DNA of 64,000 nt from Leptospira biflexa serovar Patoc strain 'Patoc 1 (Paris)' (GCF_000017685.1 NC_010843.1:1-64000), one strand, 5' to 3'. Counted from the stretch's first letter, positions 27,422-35,523 are shown. Notes: generated by a model not told the origin, from the sequence alone. Numbers and translations: made by a program.

Positions 27422-28115
27422 ATTCCAAGCTTTAGATTTAATATCTGCCTATTCTGAAAAAAAGAAAAATCCGTCTCATCTTGAATTGAATCAAATTTTT
27501 CCCAATCCTACTCAGCCACGGCTCATCGGTAGAGAAGATACTTCAGATTTAGTGCCATCCATGGAAAGGCTGGGATTGATTGAACCTATTTTGGTTAGGA
27601 AGGATAAGGGTAAGTATTTAATTGTCGCTGGTGAAAGAAGGTATCGAGCAGCATTAAAACTTGGATGGAAGGAAATCCCGGCTATTATAACGGACGCGAA
27701 TGAAGATGTTTGTTATGAAATGTCATTAGCCGAGAATGAAAAGAGGAAAAACTTAAATCCATGGGAAGTAGGTAAAGCGATTCAGTATTTAAGGAAAGAA
27801 AAAAAGAAAACTGCAGACGAAGTTTCTGTACTTTTGGGTTACAGTGAACGATATGTAAAACAACTTAGCAGTATCGCTCGATTGGATCAAAAATCAGTAA
27901 TGGAATTGATCATCAGCGGGAAACCTCTTTCTGTTAAAAATTTGGAAGATTTATTGAAACGGAAAGAAAATAGAGGGGGTGAAACGATTTCACCCCGAAT
28001 TGGCATGAGCCAAAATAAAATAAGTATTAACGTTGGAAAACTTAGCACCAAAGTTAGAGAAAATTTTCTAAAAGAATTAACTTCTTTAAAGAAAAAGTAC
28101 GGTATCAGCGATTAG
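27405..28115 (+). CDS. parB: ParB-family partition protein (second par cassette)
   Basis: 236-residue ParB. Seen: LIVAGERRYRAALKLGWKEI (ParB/Srx box), ENEKRKNLNPWEVGKAI, then a helix-turn-helix EVSVLLGYSERYVKQL and a helical C-terminus ending KKYGISD. Its start overlaps parA by 17 bases. The candidate parS palindrome B lies inside its coding sequence. It is shorter than many ParB proteins but complete in motifs. Confidence 0.9.
   Translation: MSKKTEFQALDLISAYSEKKKNPSHLELNQIFPNPTQPRLIGREDTSDLVPSMERLGLIEPILVRKDKGKYLIVAGERRYRAALKLGWKEIPAIITDANEDVCYEMSLAENEKRKNLNPWEVGKAIQYLRKEKKKTADEVSVLLGYSERYVKQLSSIARLDQKSVMELIISGKPLSVKNLEDLLKRKENRGGETISPRIGMSQNKISINVGKLSTKVRENFLKELTSLKKKYGISD
27976..27996 (+). 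promoter_or_regulatory. Candidate parS palindrome B, inside second parB
   Basis: Perfect 9-base arms GGGGTGAAA and TTTCACCCC around CGA, within coding sequence for the linker of ParB. Including flanking bases it matches site A (26415-26437) at 22 of 23 positions. A palindrome kept this exactly inside a coding region suggests selection on the DNA. Confidence 0.6.
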
Positions 28116-28122
28116 AGGGAAT

Positions 28123-28773
28123 ATGAAATCAATTTTAAAATTAAAAACTATAGATGATATCGAAAAGGAACTATCGATAATTATTGAGTGCGAAAAGAAA
28201 CAAAAGTCAGATATTACATTGTCTCAAATTTTTGATTTTTTGGCTGAATCTATAGAACTATCAATCCAAGGAATCGGATATATTACAAAGAGAACAACGG
28301 TTAACAAACTTTTAGGGAAGTATAAGTTTGCGAAACTAATCTCTAAAGGCCATTATACAAAAACAAATCAGATACCTGGGTTCCCGCCGAAAGATTTGGG
28401 TGACCCAGAATCTGCACAGTTAAGATTAAAAACATCTCTGACGGCATTTAAGTTGCATTCAGGGCCATTTGCTGAGCACCCAGTTTTTGGAGGTCTCGAC
28501 AAAAAACAGTGGGAAAAGATTCACGGAATTCTTGCTTCTTTTTTGTTCGGTTACATACAGCTGTTTGGTGATGAAAAGTTGCGGTTTGTTAAAGATAGAG
28601 AGAACAAAAAAGAAAGAAATTATTCTGATAAAAAACAAAACCAAAACCATCACCAGAATAAAAAGGAAGCGCATGGAGAGACCAAACCAAGTGGTCACAA
28701 TAGCCGAAAATGGAAAAATAAGAAAAAGTCTCATTATAAGGGAAATAAAAATCAAGGAGGTGGGCCTAAATGA
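28123..28773 (+). CDS. DUF1569-like protein with basic His/Asn/Lys-rich tail
   Basis: 216 residues. The first ~155 resemble DUF1569 (DinB-like four-helix fold), seen in SLTAFKLHSGPFAEHPVFGG followed by LDKKQWEKIHG. The last ~55 residues are unusual: Lys, Asn, His and Gly rich (KKQNQNHHQNKKEAHGE and beyond), likely disordered and possibly nucleic-acid or metal binding. It starts 7 bases after parB and overlaps the flavin reductase gene by 4 bases, so it is probably in the par operon. Function unknown. Confidence 0.65.
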   Translation: MKSILKLKTIDDIEKELSIIIECEKKQKSDITLSQIFDFLAESIELSIQGIGYITKRTTVNKLLGKYKFAKLISKGHYTKTNQIPGFPPKDLGDPESAQLRLKTSLTAFKLHSGPFAEHPVFGGLDKKQWEKIHGILASFLFGYIQLFGDEKLRFVKDRENKKERNYSDKKQNQNHHQNKKEAHGETKPSGHNSRKWKNKKKSHYKGNKNQGGGPK

Positions 28774-29372
28774 AAATAACTTTAGTATGTGGAAGTCATA
28801 GAAAAAATTCTCAGTCTTTAAAAGTTACAAAATTTTTATCAGCAATTTTTGAAAAAAAAGGAATTGAATCAAACCTTATTGATTTAGGAAATTCACCCCT
28901 GCCAATTTGGGAACCAGGTATGTGGGAAAAAGATTCTGAAATAAAGAAATTTTGGAAAGAATACAGCAAAGGAATTTTAGAATCCGATGCATATATTTTT
29001 ATCACTCCAGAATATGCTGGAATGGCAAGCCCAGCATTAAAAAATTTCTTTTTATATTTATCTGGTGGAGATATTTCACACAAACCAGGCCTCATTGTAA
29101 CAGTCTCGAGTGGAATGGGTGGAAGTTATCCAAATGCGGAATTACGAATGTCGAGTTACAAAAACACGCGCATAGTTTATATTCCAGATCATGTAATAGT
29201 AAGACATGTGGAAACTCTTTTGAATGCGGATTCTCCTGAATCAAAAGAGGATGAATACATTCGGAATCGATTGACTTATGTTGTAAATGTATTAATCGAG
29301 TATGCTAAAGCATTTACAACGATTAGGTCAAGTGGCGTGATTGATATAAAAACTTACCCTTTTGGATTGTAA
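28770..29372 (+). CDS. NADPH-dependent FMN reductase-like flavoprotein
   Basis: Flavodoxin-like reductase of 200 residues. Seen: the phosphate loop CGSHRKNSQSLKVTKF near the start, FITPEYAGMASPALKNFF (flavin loop) and TVSSGMGGSYPNAELR. Likely reduces flavin, quinone or azo compounds with NAD(P)H. It overlaps the upstream gene by 4 bases and the convergent acyltransferase by 50 bases. Confidence 0.8.
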   Translation: MKITLVCGSHRKNSQSLKVTKFLSAIFEKKGIESNLIDLGNSPLPIWEPGMWEKDSEIKKFWKEYSKGILESDAYIFITPEYAGMASPALKNFFLYLSGGDISHKPGLIVTVSSGMGGSYPNAELRMSSYKNTRIVYIPDHVIVRHVETLLNADSPESKEDEYIRNRLTYVVNVLIEYAKAFTTIRSSGVIDIKTYPFGL

Positions 29373-30399
29373 TTGCTACAAAAATAGGGATTCCAACATT
29401 TAATAAAAGTGTAAATAAATATCCAAATATAGGTCCACCAAATGTATAGGGATCAACGCTATGCATAAAATGGATAATGAATGGATGTAGAAGAAAAATA
29501 AAAATACTCTGGTTTCCTATAAAATTAAAAAGTTTAGTGATCGATGTATTCATTTGGTCTAAGTGATTCCAAAGGAAAAACATGATGAAAATTGGATATA
29601 TTGTGTGGTGATTCTTTAAATCTACTACATATAAATGACTAAATACTATTAGTAGTACAAAAAAAACGGAAAAAAAAGCAGATAAGATATATTGGGAATG
29701 ATTGGAATGAAGCGTTTTGGTATCTTTAGAATTTCCAATTTGAATACCTAATACAAAGAAAAAGATATAATTGAGTATTGAAATGGATTGGTAATTTTTT
29801 GGTAAATAATCATCAAAAAACCCAAGGTTAGAAACTGTGTTGATAATGAACGAGAGTAACAGTATCCAGTATTTATAAGTTTCTTTCGTGAAAACCGAAC
29901 TAATTAAATAATACAATAGATAAAATTGAAGTAAGAGAGGTACGAAATAAAATGGTGTGAATACCTTTCCAAAGAAATAAAACTCTAAAAACTCGAATAC
30001 ACTATAATCCTTGTATTTGATCCAATAACCTAAAATCGAAAAGATTGTATATGGTAAGATCAAATGTTTGATTTTTGAATTCCAATATCCATTTTTTTTC
30101 CTTAAAAAAATGGCTGAGGTTAAAATAAAAATTGGGACAGAAAAACGAGCTAAATTTGACAAAAGTAATGTATTCTGAATGGTAAATGAATCTGCAGGAT
30201 GAAAGAATTGGAAGTAGGAATGAATATGGATCATCACAATTCCCGTCATGGCAAACCCTCGTAAAATATCGAAGCGAGTCTCACGTTTTTCTTTTGAATG
30301 ATTCGGAGCTGGCCAATCCAATGGAATTTTGAAACAGTAAAATGTTATCACCACCATTCCAGCTAGTATGATCCCTAATAGTTCCCATTCCATATTCAA
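29323..30399 (-). CDS. Acyltransferase-3 family membrane protein
   Basis: 358 residues with about 10 membrane segments. After the first helix comes a soluble stretch, then RFDILRGFAMTGIVMIHIHS, matching the conserved R-x-D-x-LRG and following His of acyltransferase-3/OpgC-type enzymes that acylate surface glycans. The 3' end overlaps the convergent FMN-reductase gene by 50 bases. The acceptor is unknown. Confidence 0.75.
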   Translation of the reverse strand: MNMEWELLGIILAGMVVITFYCFKIPLDWPAPNHSKEKRETRFDILRGFAMTGIVMIHIHSYFQFFHPADSFTIQNTLLLSNLARFSVPIFILTSAIFLRKKNGYWNSKIKHLILPYTIFSILGYWIKYKDYSVFEFLEFYFFGKVFTPFYFVPLLLQFYLLYYLISSVFTKETYKYWILLLSFIINTVSNLGFFDDYLPKNYQSISILNYIFFFVLGIQIGNSKDTKTLHSNHSQYILSAFFSVFFVLLIVFSHLYVVDLKNHHTIYPIFIMFFLWNHLDQMNTSITKLFNFIGNQSIFIFLLHPFIIHFMHSVDPYTFGGPIFGYLFTLLLNVGIPIFVAITIQKGKFLYQSRHLT

Positions 30400-30503
30400 A
30401 ACGTCCTTTTAGAGCATTTTCATTTTATATTTCAGGGAGAAAAGGAAAATGAATTCAGATTTTAGGCAAAATAGCCAAAAATAGATATAGGAGTCACTAT
30501 TCT

Positions 30504-30923
30504 ATGAGCAAACTCAACATTCCACCCAATCAAAGGATTTTTAAAGAAGGTGAGTTGAATAATGCTATGTACATCATTTTACAAGGAAACGTTGAAATTT
30601 TTTTCACCGTGAACAATAGCCAAACGCGTTTGGCACTCATGAAACCGGGAGACTTCTTTGGCGAAATGGCTCTTTTTAGTTCTAATCCAAGAAGCGCCAC
30701 AGCAAGAACCATTACGAACTGTGAGTTGGCTGTGATTGAAAGTAAACAACAGCTAGAGAATTTTTTAGTCAAAAATCCAAAATTTGCAGCAAAAATGGTT
30801 TCGATTATGGCAGATCGATTGGCAAAAACAAATGAATTATTGATTACTAGTATGGAAAAATCAGTAGCGAAGAAAATCGAATTTAGTACGGAGTTAGGGA
30901 AAGATTTAAAAGCAGATTTATGA
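30504..30923 (+). CDS. Stand-alone cyclic-nucleotide-binding domain protein
   Basis: 139 residues, a single CRP-type cNMP-binding domain with phosphate-binding cassette FGEMALFSSNPRSATARTI at ~49-67, including the conserved Glu and Arg. There is no DNA-binding helix-turn-helix after it, so it is not a normal CRP/FNR regulator. It may sense a cyclic nucleotide and act on a partner. A GGAG-type ribosome-binding site precedes the ATG. Confidence 0.8.
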   Translation: MSKLNIPPNQRIFKEGELNNAMYIILQGNVEIFFTVNNSQTRLALMKPGDFFGEMALFSSNPRSATARTITNCELAVIESKQQLENFLVKNPKFAAKMVSIMADRLAKTNELLITSMEKSVAKKIEFSTELGKDLKADL

Positions 30924-30933
30924 AATAAATAAA

Positions 30934-31185
30934 CTAACCATAAATAGAAGGTAAGTTTTTTTTGGTCAAAGTAATTTCTAGTATAGGAGCATAACTCAGT
31001 AAATTTTTTAAGTTCACTATATGACCCTCTGCCAATAAAAATTCTTTTAAAATCTCTAAGGTTTCATCTGGAGGAAGACTAGAGATATTCGGGTATTCTG
31101 GATGGCCAACCAAATTGAGTTCAAAGGCTAAATTTGGATCTTCTAAGTCTTTTTCTTCTAAAGTGAGTAATTGTTTCCAATCCAT
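30934..31185 (-). CDS. Small conserved-looking hypothetical protein
   Basis: 83 residues, acidic N-terminus, ends in ILEITLTKKNLPSIYG. No family recognised, no membrane segment. It begins 2 bases after the upstream ATPase-HDOD gene on the same strand, which argues that it is real and co-transcribed. It lies 10 bases from the convergent cNMP-binding gene. Confidence 0.5.
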   Translation of the reverse strand: MDWKQLLTLEEKDLEDPNLAFELNLVGHPEYPNISSLPPDETLEILKEFLLAEGHIVNLKNLLSYAPILEITLTKKNLPSIYG

Positions 31186-31187
31186 AA

Positions 31188-32690
31188 TTAAATAAAGAGA
31201 TTTTGGTATTCTTCTCTATGTTCCTCAAAGTTAATTTTAAAGCGGTCTTGCATTTCCCGAAATTCTTTTTCTGATTTGATATCAAAATATTCGAGGACTT
31301 CTGGCTCGACTGTGAAGTAGTTTCCTTTCCCTTTTCCGATATTCGCTAGGATATCAGCGAGATATATGATTTGACATAGGATATTGTTTCTAGATTTACA
31401 TTGCCATGGTTTATGATGGAAACGGATCACATCTAATATTTCTTCTGGGAAATGCCATTTTTCTGAAATTAAAAAACCAATTTCGGAGTGAGTTGTTCCT
31501 ACTGTATATTCCTCAACCCATTCTGAGATTTCAGTATTATCATCACTTCTAAGAACTCGAATTTGATTGACCTGACTTAAATCCAGTGAGAGTAAAACCA
31601 TTCTGCCTAAATCATGTAGTAGAGCGGCGACAGTGGCTGTTTCCAATAGTTGAATGTGTTTACGTTTTTCTTCCAAAAGAAATTTTACATACATGGAAGT
31701 TTTGAAAGAATGTGTCCATACCAACACTTGTTTCGCATAACGAGAGTTAAGTATTTTTTTGGCTCCTAATGCAAGAAAGATAGATTCAAGGTTTTTTAGA
31801 CCAATCCGTTTTACGCCCTCGATTACAGTCACAATTGACTTATGGATTCCAAATAGTGGAGAATTTGCAATTTTGATGATTTCCGCAGCTATGGCAGGAT
31901 CTTTTTCTGCTTCCATCGCAATTTCTTGGAAAGTAACATCTTTCTTTTTTGCGATCAGAATCAGCTTATTGATTTGAGCGGGTAGGGGAGGGAGAGAATT
32001 CACTTCTCGGATCAGAAGTTCCTTGATACGAGTTTGGCTTTCCTTTGGGATCAATTGTTTTGGAATTCGGATGATTACTTCTGTAAAATCATCCCCAGTC
32101 ACCAATTCGAAAAACTGGTTTGGAATCCCTGAATTACGAAGAAGGATGTGGATCAAAACGATCCCAAGTCCAGAACTTTCTTCATTATCAACAGATTCCC
32201 GATATGCATCGTTGATGTTTTTGTACTTAACGGAAGCTTGAACTCTCCTTAGAATTCGATTCTTTTCTTCTGGAAGTATTTTAGCATTGTTTCGAACGCG
32301 AAACTCAATAAAATCTTCCTTAAACATTGTACTGAGTTTGATAAAAAAATTCGATTTTTCTAAAGATAAAAAAACTCGCTTACGATTGTGCCCAAATTCG
32401 TCCTTATACAAAGAGATACCACGAGCATAATCCTTCTCATTCCATAAGTCTAACCCTTGTTCTGAGAAAAATACTCGTTTCCCATTTGCCTTACATCCAT
32501 TGACCAAAAGTTCACTCAGAATCGTGAATAGGATTTCATGGAGGAATTCTAATGAAATACTCCTTACCACTCGACCAATCCAAACATCCAATTCCGGACA
32601 ATCGCTTTCCGAAAAATGGACATATTCTTTGGTGATCAATTTCCCAGAAAGGAAGTCCTCCTGGAATGTCATGAGTGGGGGAATCGACAT
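31188..32690 (-). CDS. HATPase-like/HDOD fusion protein
   Basis: Two-part signalling protein of 500 residues. Residues ~1-215 look like a GHKL ATPase of the anti-sigma/kinase type: LFTILSELLVNGCKANGKRV (N box), FIEFRVRNNAKI, and ESSGLGIVLIHILLRN (G2-like). Residues ~225-430 form an HDOD domain (LPPLPAQINKLILIAKKKDV; HDLGRMVLLSLDLSQV), with GTTHSEIGFLISEKW after it. HDOD proteins act in c-di-GMP-linked and stress signalling. No receiver domain is present. The order ATPase then HDOD is not the common one. Confidence 0.75.
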   Translation of the reverse strand: MSIPPLMTFQEDFLSGKLITKEYVHFSESDCPELDVWIGRVVRSISLEFLHEILFTILSELLVNGCKANGKRVFFSEQGLDLWNEKDYARGISLYKDEFGHNRKRVFLSLEKSNFFIKLSTMFKEDFIEFRVRNNAKILPEEKNRILRRVQASVKYKNINDAYRESVDNEESSGLGIVLIHILLRNSGIPNQFFELVTGDDFTEVIIRIPKQLIPKESQTRIKELLIREVNSLPPLPAQINKLILIAKKKDVTFQEIAMEAEKDPAIAAEIIKIANSPLFGIHKSIVTVIEGVKRIGLKNLESIFLALGAKKILNSRYAKQVLVWTHSFKTSMYVKFLLEEKRKHIQLLETATVAALLHDLGRMVLLSLDLSQVNQIRVLRSDDNTEISEWVEEYTVGTTHSEIGFLISEKWHFPEEILDVIRFHHKPWQCKSRNNILCQIIYLADILANIGKGKGNYFTVEPEVLEYFDIKSEKEFREMQDRFKINFEEHREEYQNLFI

Positions 32691-32777
32691 GATAAAACTG
32701 TTTTGAACCTTGTTTCTCTTTTTGAAAACCGAAAATTTTATTTTGAAATTTACTTAAAAAAACCGATAATAGTAACT

Positions 32778-33305
32778 ATGGAACTCTCGAAAAAAAGTCT
32801 TCTCTTCATCCTAATGTTCAGTTTAGCAGTTTTTTCAATTTCTGCACAGGACACCAAACCACAATCGACCTCGACTGACGTGACCCAAGAAAATCACGAT
32901 GCCAAAGAAGGCCAAGACAAAGAGTTATTCGAGTACTACTATAAAACACGTCCCGAAAATTTACCACCTAATAAAGCAAAACTTGAGTATAACTTGATTA
33001 AGACGCTCAAAAAAGAAATTATGAGTCGTGATTATTCTAAAGAATCTGCGGAATCAATCAAAAAGATAGATGCAACTAACATTCAATACGAAAGGGTATA
33101 TCGGGATAGTAAATGGTTGCGCGGCTTTATGACGCAAAACACACATCTGAATTATATGGAGTTTATGTATGTGGTAAAATACGATAAGTATATGTGTTTC
33201 GTTACTTTTGATGTGAATCCAGAGAATTATTTGCAACAATCGCGTCAGTCTCATTTGGTTTTTTCTGGGAAGGATAAGTTCGAAATAACCATCCCGAAAC
33301 CCTAA
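32778..33305 (+). CDS. Exported protein, unknown function
   Basis: 175 residues from ATG 32778, chosen because a clean signal peptide follows (MELSKKSLLFILMFSLAVF, then SISAQ). The mature protein is polar, with a helical middle and a C-terminal beta half containing LNYMEFMYVVKYDKYMCFVT. No family recognised. A longer frame opens at 32616 but runs through the start of the upstream opposite-strand gene and is less likely. The last 104 bases overlap the convergent membrane-protein gene. Confidence 0.65.
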   Translation: MELSKKSLLFILMFSLAVFSISAQDTKPQSTSTDVTQENHDAKEGQDKELFEYYYKTRPENLPPNKAKLEYNLIKTLKKEIMSRDYSKESAESIKKIDATNIQYERVYRDSKWLRGFMTQNTHLNYMEFMYVVKYDKYMCFVTFDVNPENYLQQSRQSHLVFSGKDKFEITIPKP

Positions 33306-33762
33306 TGGTTAAAAGAACAGACGTTAAAGCAAAGAAGTAATAAAAGCTATATTTAAAATATTTTTCTAAGTTCTCTAAAAGGGGGAGTGGTTCCTCATTC
33401 CCCATAATTCTCGAAATTGCGGTTTGTTTCCCAAGACTTCTCAATTCTTTTTTATAAATTTCAATTGTGTCCCCCAATCTAAGTCTTTTGTAAATTGAGT
33501 AGGGTATTTTTTCTGTGGATTCAAATAATGAACCATCACTCAGTCCAAAATTATAATGGCATTGGTAGGCTATTGGGAATTGGTTTTTGATACGGGATAA
33601 CTCTTGAACCCTCGCAAAACTTCTGTTTTTCTCATCAATTAGCGAAGAAGATTCTTCTCGAAGGGAATTGTTCTCGAAATAAACTAACGAGTATAATATA
33701 GAAACAGCAAAAAAAGAAATGAAAACCGAGTTGGAGATCCAAACGGAAATTCGGGGAGACAT
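33202..33762 (-). CDS. Two-helix membrane protein, DUF3592-like
   Basis: 186 residues: helix at ~10-28 (NSVFISFFAVSILYSLVYF), an extracytoplasmic domain of ~100 residues with QCHYNFGLSDGSLFEST and LRLGDTIEIYKKELR, and a second helix near 138-160. This is the layout of DUF3592-type proteins of unknown role. It begins just 1 base after the NAD-kinase-like gene stop. The C-terminal ~35 codons run antisense through the end of the convergent exported-protein gene. Confidence 0.6.
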   Translation of the reverse strand: MSPRISVWISNSVFISFFAVSILYSLVYFENNSLREESSSLIDEKNRSFARVQELSRIKNQFPIAYQCHYNFGLSDGSLFESTEKIPYSIYKRLRLGDTIEIYKKELRSLGKQTAISRIMGNEEPLPLLENLEKYFKYSFYYFFALTSVLLTIRVSGWLFRTYPSQKKPNETDAIVANNSLDSHQK

Positions 33763-35040
33763 CTAGGACTTAGATGGCTCCTCAAAAGACTTCAATGCAT
33801 CTTCTCTGTCAGAATAAAATTGGAAGGCATTCGATAATCCTAATAAATGGAACACTTGTAATATGGAACTAGTCACTCCAACAAGCGCCATTTCCTTGTT
33901 TCTTTTTTGAAGGTTCATTTTTACGTCTAGAATCATTCTGATTCCTAAACTCGAAATATAGCGCAATTCAGAAAAATCTAAAATCAAATGTTTTCGATCA
34001 GCACCAACCATCTCATCTAAGATTGTTTGTGTGATTCGATCCAAAGGACCTGATTCCATCCTTCCTTTGATTTGAACGATGACAGTTCCATTGATGCGCT
34101 TTTGTTCTATTTCATATGGTAAGTCTTGCATGGATTCCCCTCTCTTTAGTGGAACAAGTACAAATAATTTCTCTGGTGATAATCGAATCACCGCCTTTGC
34201 ATATGGTGGAAACGGGTAATGCCTCTCGGTAAGAGAGTCCACAGCCAAACCGCCATTCATTTCGGAAATAACTTCCACTTGATCTAAAGCCCTAAAATCT
34301 GCCAAGGAAAACTCTGTTTCCTGAGATTTCACTCGTATTTCTCTAGAATAAACATGGAAAAAAGGCTCATGTTTGGAAAAGGGTGGGAATTTTTTCGGAA
34401 AACAGGAACTGATCCATCCTGTTGAGCCTGCCCCAGTATAAACGAGTAATCCGGAACATTTTTGCTCCTCTTTTTGATCCAGATACGAAATCCAAAACCT
34501 TGAAGTGAGATCAGGGCTGTTATTTCGTATGGAAAGTTCACAAACAGCTGGCACAGTTCTTAGTTTCGTTCCATTTGGATAAAGAATTTCCGTATCAAGT
34601 AGGGACCACGATTCTAATTTCGTATGTTTGAAATTTTGTCTGACAGCTTCTCCCAATTCTTCTGCAGTGAAACCAAGAAGTGCTCCCACTGAGGAATTTG
34701 GATCAGAATTACATCCAATTAAATGTGTATTCCCTACCAAATGCGCCACATAAGTGAAATGATTGTCTCCACCATGAGCGACTACTAAGTCATAATTGGC
34801 CCCACTATCTGGATCAAAATGTTCACGAAACACAAAGTCCGCCTTGGGGAATACATGGTTTTTGAGATACTCACGGGAACGAATTTGCCTTTCATGTGAT
34901 TCAAACGTTCTTTGGAAAACATCTGGATTTTGTTTTGTGACTTCCTTATATGCCTGGATGGAACCATAAGTTTCCAAATCCAACTCGTATTTGGTACGTT
35001 TGAATACGACAACGATCTTCTTGTATTTGATGGAAGACAT
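33763..35040 (-). CDS. NAD-kinase-like/STAS domain fusion
   Basis: 425 residues. The N-terminal ~300 resemble NAD kinase of the NADK2 type: HGGDNHF at 89-95 stands where GGDGT is expected, GCNSDPNSSVGAL at ~109-121 and GAGSTGW at 203-209. The Asp of the motif is kept but Gly-Thr is replaced by Asn-His, so catalysis may be altered. Residues ~312-415 form a STAS domain of the anti-sigma-antagonist kind (LILDFSELRYISSLGIRMI), with a Ser pair where phosphorylation would occur. The fusion could couple a nucleotide sensor to partner switching. No partner kinase adjoins it. Confidence 0.8.
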   Translation of the reverse strand: MSSIKYKKIVVVFKRTKYELDLETYGSIQAYKEVTKQNPDVFQRTFESHERQIRSREYLKNHVFPKADFVFREHFDPDSGANYDLVVAHGGDNHFTYVAHLVGNTHLIGCNSDPNSSVGALLGFTAEELGEAVRQNFKHTKLESWSLLDTEILYPNGTKLRTVPAVCELSIRNNSPDLTSRFWISYLDQKEEQKCSGLLVYTGAGSTGWISSCFPKKFPPFSKHEPFFHVYSREIRVKSQETEFSLADFRALDQVEVISEMNGGLAVDSLTERHYPFPPYAKAVIRLSPEKLFVLVPLKRGESMQDLPYEIEQKRINGTVIVQIKGRMESGPLDRITQTILDEMVGADRKHLILDFSELRYISSLGIRMILDVKMNLQKRNKEMALVGVTSSILQVFHLLGLSNAFQFYSDREDALKSFEEPSKS

Positions 35041-35217
35041 GAGTTTTGGAAGAAATTCCCATTTTCCTTAGGGAAATAAAGGTTTTTTTAAAAAAACTAC
35101 GTTTTTCTTAGGAAATTCTAAGAAAAATTGTATCCAAAATCAATTTAATCTTGTACCAAAACAGGTAGTTTTGTAAATAATGTGTAACCGTTAAATGGTT
35201 TAGAGGAAAATCAAAGT
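35041..35217 (+). promoter_or_regulatory. Divergent promoter region upstream of HU gene, with inverted repeats
   Basis: The gap between divergent genes holds an A/T palindrome near 35083-35097, a perfect 10-base inverted repeat TTTTTCTTAG/CTAAGAAAAA around 6 bases (35102-35127), and CAAAAC/GTTTTG arms at 35157-35173. A promoter-like AATAAT lies near 35176. GAGGA precedes the HU ATG. These are likely operator or terminator structures. Confidence 0.4.
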
Positions 35218-35523
35218 ATGGCAACAACTCCTACCCCAATGAAAAAGTCCGAAATGCTCAGCGAACTTGCTGAAACAACTGGTATGACCAAAAAAAATGT
35301 AGCAGCATTCTTGGACTCTTTTGTTGAACTCGCATACAAAGAAACAAAGAAGAATGGTGCATTCGTCATCCCAGGATTAGGAAAACTTGTTAAACGAAAT
35401 CGTCCCAAAAGAAAAGGTAGAAACCCAGCAACTGGTGAAGCGATTGTCATCCCTGCAAAAACCGTTGTTAAATTTACTCTTTCTAAAACTTGCAAAGACG
35501 CAGTTGTTCCACCTAAAAAATAA
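35218..35523 (+). CDS. HU/IHF-family DNA-binding protein
   Basis: 101-residue histone-like protein. Seen: KKSEMLSELAETTGMTKKNV, FVIPGLGKLVKRNRPKRKGR (beta-arm entry), and NPATGEAIVIPAKTVVKFT at the C-terminal half. The beta-arm carries GRNPATG, the standard tip. The N-terminal ~8 residues extend slightly beyond typical HU. It likely compacts DNA; a stand-alone gene with its own promoter. Confidence 0.92.
   Translation: MATTPTPMKKSEMLSELAETTGMTKKNVAAFLDSFVELAYKETKKNGAFVIPGLGKLVKRNRPKRKGRNPATGEAIVIPAKTVVKFTLSKTCKDAVVPPKK

Noticed and set aside
32616..32777. N-terminal extension of the exported protein ending at 33305
   Set aside because: It would overlap the start of the divergent ATPase-HDOD gene and hide the signal peptide that starts at 32778.
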